A stretch of 7,693 nucleotides of DNA from SOKG01 sp964449845 (GTDB lineage Bacteria > Chloroflexota > Dehalococcoidia > SZUA-161). A model generated the notes under the pieces. It was not told the origin of the DNA. It searched no databases and worked only from the letters and a program-made list of their open reading frames with translations. Positions 1 through 5,009 of the stretch are shown piece by piece. A program made the translations under genes and the position numbers. How positions within the stretch are numbered: position 1 is the stretch's first letter; each line of letters begins with the position of its first letter. Where the stretch lies: positions 1 to 7,693 of the forward strand of contig CAYVES010000117.1 in the NCBI GenBank assembly GCA_964449845.1, written 5' to 3'.

Positions 1-45
1 GTGGCAACGGATTCTTCGTCGTGACAGGAGTCACGAGCTACGCAG
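1..45. repeat. Partial copy of a dispersed palindromic repeat, cut by the window edge
   Basis: The first 36 bases match positions 6555-6590 at 31 of 36 positions, and three of the five differences fall together at 27-29, in or next to the hairpin loop. A hairpin TCGTGAC / GTCACGA (19-25 and 30-36, loop AGGA) is kept in both copies. The left half seen in the other copy (GTAGCG and the TTGCCAC arm) would lie before base 1. It sits just downstream of the purL stop codon. It is probably a REP-like element; a mobilising enzyme is not visible here. Confidence 0.7.
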
Positions 46-67
46 AGTGAAGTTTTGGGGCAACTTC

Positions 68-2269
68 TTATCGCATCGCCTTTTCCAGCCCGCTTTTCCA
101 CGCACCTGCAACCTCAGCGAGCGGCAAATCCACCGCGTCTTTAATGAAGAAGCGGTCACCCCCGGCAACACCGAGCTCTTTCAAGGCCACCCGATGCTTG
201 GCAGCCAGATTGCGAAGCTCGCCCAATCGAGCGGGCTCCAGGGAGACGACGATCCTCGACTGCCCCTCGCCGAAAAGCTCACTGTCGATTCTCCCTGCTA
301 TTCTCCACTCCCCCTTGATGCCGATGCCGCCGGCGATGCAACTCTCAGCCAGTGTCACAGCAAGCCCGCCATCGGAGCAGTCGTGGGCCGAGCGTATGAT
401 GCCCTGCCCAATAGCGTCCAGACAGCACCGCTGCACCCTCTTCTCCAGGTCGAGGTCGATCGAGGGGGCTCCGGCAACGATACCATGTATCACCTCGAGA
501 TACTCACTGCCGCCATTATCGTCCGTTTCCCTCCCGTCACCTCCAAGCATTGCCACCAGGTCGCCCTCGTGCTTGAACCCTATGGTGCTGTGGTGGTCTA
601 TGTTCTCGATCAGCCCCAACATGCCCACCACAGGGGTGGGATAAACTGCTTCACCCCTGGTCTCGTTATACAGGCTGACGTTGCCGCTGATGACCGGGAT
701 GCTCAGTATCTGGCAGGCTTGAGCCATACCCCGAATACATTGCTCTAGCTGGTAGTAGACCTCAGGCTTTTCCGGATTGCCGAAATTCAGGCAGTCGGTT
801 ATGGCCAGAGGCTCTGCACCGGTGCACGCCAGATTGCGCGCTGCCTCAGCGACGGCGATCATGCCCCCCGTATACGGGTCGAGATAGCAGTAGCGCCCGT
901 TGCCATCTGCGGTCAGGGCGATGCCTTTCTTTGTGCCCTTGATCCTGAGCACAGCGGCATCGCTCCCCGGGGGAACTGCTGTGTTGATCTGAACCTGGTG
1001 ATCGTATTGCCTGTAGATCCATTCCTTGCTGGCGATATTGGGGGAGGCGAGCAATTGCAGCACTATGGAAGAGGCGTTCTCCCCAGTGTCGGGAATGGTG
1101 CTGAGGTCGAACTTCTGAAGCGCGTCAAGCCATGCAGGTTTGATCCCCTGGGGCTGGTAGAGGGGTGGGGTGGTTAGGAACTCAACGGGAACCTCAGCAA
1201 CCACTTCCTCTCCCTCCTTTATGCGGGCCATGCCGTCACCGGTCACCTCGCCGATGATGTCGGAACGGAGGTCCCATTTATCGAAAATAGCCTTGACCTT
1301 ACCCTCGCATCCCTTCTTCACGATGGCCAGCATACGTTCCTGCGATTCGGAGAGCATGACCTCGTAGGGAGTCATCCCTTCCTCACGCCGGGGGACCTTG
1401 GAGACGTCGACTATAACACCACTGCCGCCTTTCGAGGCTGACTCAATAGCAGAGCTGGTCAGTCCTGCGGCGCCGAGGTCCTGTAAGCCCACAATATAGT
1501 TGGGTTCGGCAAGCTCAAGGCAGGCCTCCAGCAGCAGCTTCTCCATGAAGGGATTGCCTACCTGAACCGTTGGCCTCAGTTCGCGCTCATCCTCGAAGGT
1601 CCTTGACGCCAGCCCCGAGGCGCCGTGAAGGCCGTCGCGACCGGTATCGGCCCCAACAAGCATTAACAGATTGCCTTTGCCGCTGGCGTTGGACCTGACC
1701 AGCTTCGTTTTCTCGGCAATGCCCACGCACATGGCGTTGACTAGTGGGTTGGCCGAATAGGTAGGGGAGAAGCAGACCTCGCCGCCGACATCGGGTATGC
1801 CGAGGCAGTTGCCGTAGCCAGCGATGCCCGCCACAACCCCGCTGAACAGATAGCGGTTTCGCGGCTCACTCAGTGGTCCGAACCTCAATGAGTTGAGCAG
1901 GGCGATGGGCCTTGCCCCCATGGTGAAGATGTCGCGCACTATCCCTCCCACCCCGGTGGCTGCCCCCTGGTAGGGCTCGATGGCCGAGGGGTGGTTGTGT
2001 GACTCCATCTTCATCACCACGCAGAGACCATCCCCGATATCAACAGCGCCGGCGTTCTCCTCTCCGGGGTTGACCAGGACGCGTGGGGAGGCGTGGGGCA
2101 GCAGCTTCAGCAGCAGCTTCGAGTGCTTATAGCCGCAGTGCTCGCTCCACAGGCTGCCGAACAGCCCTATCTCCACCAGATTGGGCTCCCGCCCCAAGCG
2201 CTGCACAATGAGGTCGTATTCCTGCTCGCTCAGCGCAACCTTATCAAGGACTTCTTTCGAGATGGGCAT
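68..2269 (-). CDS. purL: Phosphoribosylformylglycinamidine synthase subunit PurL (FGAM synthase II)
   Basis: PurL is the synthase subunit that uses ATP and ammonia, delivered by the PurQ glutaminase, to turn FGAR into FGAM in cytosolic purine synthesis. At 733 residues it has the length of the small (Bacillus-type) PurL, which acts with separate PurQ and PurS, rather than the ~1300-residue fused enzyme. Seen in the protein: WSEHCGYKHS at 41-50, holding the conserved active-site His44; ESHNHPSAIEPYQGAATGVGG at 89-109 (SHNHP and the glycine-rich ATP/FGAR loop); GLQDLGAAGLTSS in the middle; and a second AIRS-like half with LTADGNGRYCYLDP, ITDCLNFGNPEKPEVY and AHDCSDGGLAV. The start is ATG at 2269, giving the usual MPISKEVLDKVALSEQEY opening; no Shine-Dalgarno sequence is visible before it, so it may depend on translation of the gene 24 bases upstream. 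It is the last gene of the purQ/dCTP-deaminase-like/purL group. Identification is very safe. Confidence 0.97.
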   Translation of the reverse strand: MPISKEVLDKVALSEQEYDLIVQRLGREPNLVEIGLFGSLWSEHCGYKHSKLLLKLLPHASPRVLVNPGEENAGAVDIGDGLCVVMKMESHNHPSAIEPYQGAATGVGGIVRDIFTMGARPIALLNSLRFGPLSEPRNRYLFSGVVAGIAGYGNCLGIPDVGGEVCFSPTYSANPLVNAMCVGIAEKTKLVRSNASGKGNLLMLVGADTGRDGLHGASGLASRTFEDERELRPTVQVGNPFMEKLLLEACLELAEPNYIVGLQDLGAAGLTSSAIESASKGGSGVIVDVSKVPRREEGMTPYEVMLSESQERMLAIVKKGCEGKVKAIFDKWDLRSDIIGEVTGDGMARIKEGEEVVAEVPVEFLTTPPLYQPQGIKPAWLDALQKFDLSTIPDTGENASSIVLQLLASPNIASKEWIYRQYDHQVQINTAVPPGSDAAVLRIKGTKKGIALTADGNGRYCYLDPYTGGMIAVAEAARNLACTGAEPLAITDCLNFGNPEKPEVYYQLEQCIRGMAQACQILSIPVISGNVSLYNETRGEAVYPTPVVGMLGLIENIDHHSTIGFKHEGDLVAMLGGDGRETDDNGGSEYLEVIHGIVAGAPSIDLDLEKRVQRCCLDAIGQGIIRSAHDCSDGGLAVTLAESCIAGGIGIKGEWRIAGRIDSELFGEGQSRIVVSLEPARLGELRNLAAKHRVALKELGVAGGDRFFIKDAVDLPLAEVAGAWKSGLEKAMR

Positions 2270-2293
2270 ATTATTTACTTACTGATATGTCAT

Positions 2294-2992
2294 TTAGGTA
2301 AAGATGCTTATTATAGCGGCAATTAGAACTATTATTAGTGGAATCCAGAAGAGGCGGAGATTTGTTGCCATTGTGTTCACGTTGTTTGACAGCGTAAGAA
2401 GGGCTTGAGTGAGGTCTGAAATCGACATGGTCTCAATGGTGCGCAGGTAGTCTTTGTCTGCTGCAGGGATCTTGCCTTCTCTTTGCTCGCTCATATATTT
2501 GCCTATGTATGGTTTTTCTACTGCGATATTCAGGTGGTGGAACTCAACTGTGCAAAAAGTATCTTTATATTCTATTACTATAGAGCGGGGGGATAGATTA
2601 CATAGCCCAACAACTAAATTACCATCGAAACCAGGATCAATCTGAAGCCCTGATAGTAAGACAAGTCCTTTTCTAGTGTAATAAGAGCGAATTCCAATAT
2701 GACCTGCGTAATTGGGTGATAACTTTACGCGTTCTAGGGTTGTGACTAAGGCAAAACCACCGGCAGGTATACCGACAGAACCCTCCCCTTCGACATTTAG
2801 CTCTTTTACTCCACCTCTATCGACTTTCTTCCCAAGCTCCTCTAGTGTTAGTGATTTTGCGACTACAGCTCTACTGCCAACTCTCATGTCATAGCTGGCT
2901 GGCTGTAGGCATTGTTCACCGTCAAAAGGTTCTATTTCGATTTCACGGGCAGCCATTGCCTGTCTAATCTCAACATCAGTCAAGAGTGACAT
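2294..2992 (-). CDS. dCTP deaminase/dUTPase-fold protein with C-terminal membrane anchor
   Basis: A 232-residue protein. Residues 1-165 resemble the dCTP deaminase branch of the dUTPase fold: LQPASYDMRVGS at 29-40, IRSYYTRKGL at 101-110 (compare GRSSLARLGL in E. coli Dcd) and LQIDPGFDGNLVVGLCN at 116-132 (compare HRIDPGWSGCIVLEFYN). Gly129 falls where Dcd has its catalytic Glu, so deamination of dCTP is doubtful; Asp119, matching the dUTPase catalytic Asp, is kept. After the core comes a possibly helical stretch (187-212) and a hydrophobic segment FWIPLIIVLIAAIISIF at 215-231, which ends the protein like a tail anchor and would leave the fold in the cytoplasm. E. coli Dcd is 193 residues and soluble. 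The start ATG at 2992 has a near-ideal AGGAGGTGAT 7 bases upstream of it. The gene is A+T-rich (21 G+C of 60 at 2521-2580, against 36 of 60 at 1621-1680 in purL), which suggests transfer. Function unknown: nucleotide sensing, dUTP/dCTP hydrolysis, or defence are all possible. Confidence 0.85.
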   Translation of the reverse strand: MSLLTDVEIRQAMAAREIEIEPFDGEQCLQPASYDMRVGSRAVVAKSLTLEELGKKVDRGGVKELNVEGEGSVGIPAGGFALVTTLERVKLSPNYAGHIGIRSYYTRKGLVLLSGLQIDPGFDGNLVVGLCNLSPRSIVIEYKDTFCTVEFHHLNIAVEKPYIGKYMSEQREGKIPAADKDYLRTIETMSISDLTQALLTLSNNVNTMATNLRLFWIPLIIVLIAAIISIFT

Positions 2993-2995
2993 ACT

Positions 2996-3005
2996 ATCAC
3001 CTCCT
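2996..3005 (-). promoter_or_regulatory. Strong Shine-Dalgarno site of the dCTP-deaminase-like gene
   Basis: The minus strand reads AGGAGGTGAT, complementary to the 3' end of 16S rRNA over ten bases, with 7 bases between GGAGG and the ATG. It fixes the start at 2992 and is much stronger than the sites of purQ (GAAGGG) and purL (none seen). Confidence 0.8.
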
Positions 3006-3011
3006 GGAAGT

Positions 3012-3040
3012 AGCCTAGCACAAGTGTTCTACTATGTCAA
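3012..3040 (-). promoter_or_regulatory. Possible internal promoter before the dCTP-deaminase-like gene
   Basis: On the minus strand there is TTGACA (3035-3040), a 17-base spacer and TAGGCT (3012-3017) preceded by TGC, i.e. an extended -10 form. The -35 matches consensus fully; the -10 matches only at three of six positions. Transcription would begin about where the ribosome binding site starts, leaving a very short leader, which weakens the case. If real, the gene and purL could be expressed apart from purQ. Confidence 0.3.
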
Positions 3041-3043
3041 GTG

Positions 3044-3763
3044 CTAACGCAGCCTTACGCACCCCATCGCCCTGGTGGTCACCTCGTCGATGATGGACTG
3101 AAAAATCACCGTCCCGTCCACCCCGCCGACTGCCTCTTCGCACGCCCTCTCGGGGTGGGGCATCATACCCAGGACGTTGCCCGCTTTGTTGACGATGCCC
3201 GCGATGTTGTTCAGGGAACCGTTGGGGTTTGCTCCCTCCGTTATCTCGCCTGAGGGGGTGCAGTAGCGGAAGGCAACCTGGTTGTTGGCCTCGATCTCAT
3301 TTAGCGTAGCCTCGTCGGCGTAGTAGCTGCCCTCGTAGTGGGAGATCGGGATGTAGAGCACCTGCCCTTTTATCGCCTTCGAGGTGAAGGGCAGGGAGGC
3401 GTTTTCTACTCGCAGGTGAACCCATTGACATCTATACTGGAGGTGGCTGTTTCGTATCAGGGCTCCGGGCAGAAGACCGGACTCGCAAAGTATCTGAAAG
3501 CCGTTGCAGATACCTATGACCAGCTTGCCTGCAGTGGCGAACTCCTCCACCACAGTCATTACCGAGGAGAAGCGAGCGATGGCCCCAGGGCGCAGGTAGT
3601 CGCCATAGGAGAAGCCACCGGGAAGGATGATGCAGTCGAAGCCCGACAGATCGGTGTCCCTGTGCCACACGTATTCCACCTTTTGCTCCAGAACCTTGTC
3701 CAGCACATGATAGCAGTCCTTGTCACTCCAGGTGCCGGGAAACACGATCACCCCGAATCTCAT
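3044..3763 (-). CDS. purQ: Phosphoribosylformylglycinamidine synthase subunit PurQ (glutaminase)
   Basis: PurQ is the class I glutamine amidotransferase subunit of FGAM synthase: it hydrolyses glutamine and passes ammonia to PurL. The 239-residue protein starts MRFGVIVFPGTWSDKDC and shows ILPGGFSYGDYLRPGAIA (46-63), the nucleophile elbow GICNGFQ (84-90, catalytic Cys86) and MPHPE (201-205, with His203 and Glu205 completing the triad). The length is near the family norm (about 225-235), with a short C-terminal extension ending MGCVRLR. The start ATG at 3763 follows a modest GAAGGG site at 7 bases. It is the first gene of a group running into the dCTP-deaminase-like gene (51 bases) and purL. 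The third partner usual for this type, PurS (about 80 residues), is not upstream or between the genes. Confidence 0.97.
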   Translation of the reverse strand: MRFGVIVFPGTWSDKDCYHVLDKVLEQKVEYVWHRDTDLSGFDCIILPGGFSYGDYLRPGAIARFSSVMTVVEEFATAGKLVIGICNGFQILCESGLLPGALIRNSHLQYRCQWVHLRVENASLPFTSKAIKGQVLYIPISHYEGSYYADEATLNEIEANNQVAFRYCTPSGEITEGANPNGSLNNIAGIVNKAGNVLGMMPHPERACEEAVGGVDGTVIFQSIIDEVTTRAMGCVRLR

Positions 3764-3821
3764 CTCAAAACCCTTCTATCTACGGCGACACAAATACCTG
3801 TGAATGATATGGACAGAAACT

Positions 3822-3949
3822 CCAAATCCTAATTCCTAAATTCTAAACAATACCAAATGTTCAAAATACGAATGCTCCAAACTTTTTGACGTTTGCTTAT
3901 TTAGATTTTGAATTTGTTTAGGATTTCGAGTTTAGCATTTCGGATTTGG
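3822..3949. repeat. AT-rich 128-bp imperfect palindrome, MITE-like
   Basis: Two arms of about 60 bases (3822-3882 and 3891-3949) are inverted copies with small gaps, around an 8-base loop TTTTTGAC. The ends are CCAAATCC and GGATTTGG, and inner blocks such as TTCTAAACAA / TTGTTTAGGA and TTCAAAAT / ATTTTGAA also pair. It is far richer in A+T than the genes around it and encodes nothing. GACAGA occurs just outside both ends (3812-3817 and 3951-3956), which could be a target duplication but is not flush with the arms. It resembles short non-autonomous inverted-repeat elements; no transposase is in the window. It sits where the purQ operon leader or promoter would be. Confidence 0.65.
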
Positions 3950-4000
3950 TGACAGATTACGGTTCATGCGCAACTGTCCAATGCATCTTATACAGAAATA

Positions 4001-4048
4001 CGAAAAGGGAACAATCGGACAAGTCCATTGCTTGCTCTTTTGTTCCCT
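4001..4048 (-). terminator. Probable rho-independent terminator after rpsU-yqeY
   Basis: A perfect 9-bp stem AGGGAACAA / TTGTTCCCT (4006-4014 and 4040-4048) is followed on the minus strand by TTTTCG (counting the T at the stem end). It begins 26 bases after the yqeY stop. The 25-base loop contains a second self-complementary block, GGACTTGTCC. The loop is long and the T-run short, so efficiency is uncertain. Confidence 0.45.
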
Positions 4049-4074
4049 GATCAAACCTCTTCAGGTTTCCCCTC

Positions 4075-4530
4075 TTATCCTGTTGAGCCGCTAAGTAGCT
4101 CTGTTACCACCTCGTTTATATCGCGCCCCTCGGCCTTTCCCTTCAGCTCAGCGATAAGCCTCTGCATCACCTTGCCCTTGTCTCCCGGCCCCCGTGCCCC
4201 CATCTCTTCGATCACCCGATGGGCCTCGGCAACGACCTCCTCACGCGACATCTGCTGCGGCAGGTACTCGAGGAGTATAGCAAGCTCTGCCTCCTCCTTG
4301 TCCAACAGGTCCTGCCGATCAGCCTTTTTGAACTCTGCGATGCTTTCTCGACGCTGCTTGACCTCCCTGGAGATGACATCGAGAACATCAGGATCACCCA
4401 GGCTTTTCTGTTTAGCTATCTCGGCGTTCTTGATCCCCGCTCTCACCATGCGAATTACTTCGAGGCGCGTCTTGTCGCCACCCTTCATCGCTTTCTTGAG
4501 ATCAGCCATCAACTTCTCTTGCAACGTCAA
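4075..4530 (-). CDS. yqeY: GatB/YqeY domain protein
   Basis: A 151-residue soluble protein of the YqeY family, a stand-alone relative of the C-terminal tRNA-binding domain of the GatB amidotransferase subunit; its exact role is not settled. Family marks visible: a charged helical N-half (LQEKLMADLKKAMKGGDKTRLEVIRMVRAGIKN-like region at 3-35, which I cite by position), LEYLPQQMS at 87-95, and the C-terminal block GDKGKVMQRL at 116-125 followed by KGKAEGRDINEVV. The length is the family norm of about 150. The start is a TTG at 4530 with GGAAAAGAG directly upstream; it gives the standard family N-terminus, whereas the ATG eight codons in would cut the first helix. It follows rpsU by 36 bases, an arrangement widespread in bacteria, and probably shares its promoter. 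Confidence 0.93.
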   Translation of the reverse strand: MTLQEKLMADLKKAMKGGDKTRLEVIRMVRAGIKNAEIAKQKSLGDPDVLDVISREVKQRRESIAEFKKADRQDLLDKEEAELAILLEYLPQQMSREEVVAEAHRVIEEMGARGPGDKGKVMQRLIAELKGKAEGRDINEVVTELLSGSTG

Positions 4531-4566
4531 CTCTTTTCCGCGGGAACGCTATTCTATGGATAGTGT

Positions 4567-4785
4567 TCAGGGACTCCTGGAACTCCTGGAACTCCTGGGG
4601 CCCCTGGAGCTCCTGGTGCTCTTGCGCTTCTTAGTAGCCTCTTTCTTCTTGCGCTTCACGCTCGGCTTCTCGAAATGCTCTCTGCGCCGGGCCTCGGAAA
4701 GAACTCCGTCCTGTTGAACTTTCTTATTGAATCGCTTCAGAGCGACCTCAAAAGGCTCGTTCTCGCCAACCCATATCTCACTCAC
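4567..4785 (-). CDS. rpsU: 30S ribosomal protein S21 with Arg/Ser-rich repeat tail
   Basis: S21 binds the 30S subunit near the anti-Shine-Dalgarno end of 16S rRNA and helps initiation. From the GTG at 4785 the protein is 72 residues: SEIWVGENEPFEVALKRF at 2-19 is the family signature, followed by KKVQQDGVLSEARRREHFEKP and a Lys/Arg-rich stretch (44-57). A longer frame extends to a TTG at 4851, but that TTG is part of the -35 box of the promoter, so it cannot be the start; GTG 4785 also has AAAGGGGG upstream with 10 bases between the G-run and the start. The last 15 or so residues are Arg-Ser-Ser/Arg-Gly-Pro triplets encoded by 9-bp repeats, longer than the usual 58-70-residue protein needs. 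It is the first gene of an rpsU-yqeY pair. Confidence 0.93.
   Translation of the reverse strand: MSEIWVGENEPFEVALKRFNKKVQQDGVLSEARRREHFEKPSVKRKKKEATKKRKSTRSSRGPRSSRSSRSP
4570..4632. repeat. 9-bp tandem repeat inside the 3' end of rpsU
   Basis: On the plus strand the unit is GGAACTCCT, present from 4570 as five clear copies to 4614 (GGGACTCCT, GGAACTCCT, GGAACTCCT, GGGGCCCCT, GGAGCTCCT) and two decayed ones to 4632. Being a multiple of three, copy-number change would lengthen or shorten the Arg-Ser-Ser tail of S21 without breaking the frame. Confidence 0.8.
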
Positions 4786-4821
4786 ACACAATACACCCCC
4801 TTTACCAAAGCCTCTGAGCTG

Positions 4822-4851
4822 ATTATAGCTTTTGGGGGGATAGAGTGTCAA
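4822..4851 (-). promoter_or_regulatory. Consensus sigma70-type promoter of rpsU-yqeY
   Basis: On the minus strand: TTGACA (4846-4851), an 18-base spacer, and TATAAT (4822-4827); both hexamers match consensus at all six positions. Transcription should start near 4815, giving a leader of about 30 bases before the GTG at 4785. This is the strongest promoter visible in the window, fitting a ribosomal protein gene. Confidence 0.85.
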
Positions 4852-4923
4852 GTAAGGGAAGAGTCTGGTGGAACCAAGTCCGTAGGTCTATCCGCTTCCC
4901 TAGTTTCCAAAATGGGCTTTCAT

Positions 4924-5009
4924 CCGTTCGCCCTGAGCCTGTCGAAGGGCCGTTCATGGTTCGAGGCCGACAGGTCGGCCGTCCTACGGCCCAAGCTCAC
5001 CACGAACGG
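4924..5009. repeat. Dispersed palindromic (REP-like) repeat overlapping a gene end
   Basis: The outer arms CCGTTCATGGT (4950-4960) and ACCACGAACGG (4999-5009) pair at 10 of 11 positions. Inside are two alternative hairpins sharing bases: GGCCGA/TCGGCC (4965-4970, 4975-4980) and GGCCGT/ACGGCC (4977-4982, 4986-4991). To the left is a linked half, CCGTTCGCCCTGAGC to GAAGGGC (4924-4950), with GCCCT/AGGGC ends pairing. The motif CCGTTCGCCCTGAGC...GTCGAAGGGC is, from general knowledge, a common repeat in many environmental bacterial genomes. It overlaps the last eight codons and stop of the acyl-CoA synthetase gene. No T-run follows on the minus strand, so it is not a classic terminator. Confidence 0.75.

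Larger units (their letters stand above)
3764..4074. other. 311-bp intergenic region between yqeY and purQ
   Basis: No gene is seen here. Going with transcription, it holds a probable terminator for rpsU-yqeY (4001-4048), a stretch with nothing recognised (3950-4000), the AT-rich palindromic element (3822-3949), and the purQ leader (3764-3821). The purQ promoter must lie in or near it, but no -35/-10 pair stands out; the best -10 candidate is TATCAT on the minus strand about 40 bases before purQ, with no good -35. No purine riboswitch core could be recognised. Confidence 0.6.

Noticed and set aside
49..67. Hairpin GAAGTT/AACTTC right after the purL stop as terminator
   Set aside because: The stem has only six A+T-rich pairs and no T-run follows on the minus strand.
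47..748. Plus-strand open frame of 233 codons opposite the end of purL
   Set aside because: It lies wholly over purL, has no recognisable motif and no ribosome site; it is a shadow of the minus-strand codon pattern. The other plus-strand frames over purL, purQ, yqeY, gap and the synthetase fall for the same reason.
3764..3821. Purine riboswitch or purine box before purQ
   Set aside because: The leader is short and no conserved riboswitch core or clear operator palindrome could be recognised.
3822..3949. CRISPR array
   Set aside because: The region is one inverted repeat with a single small loop; there are no regularly spaced direct repeats.
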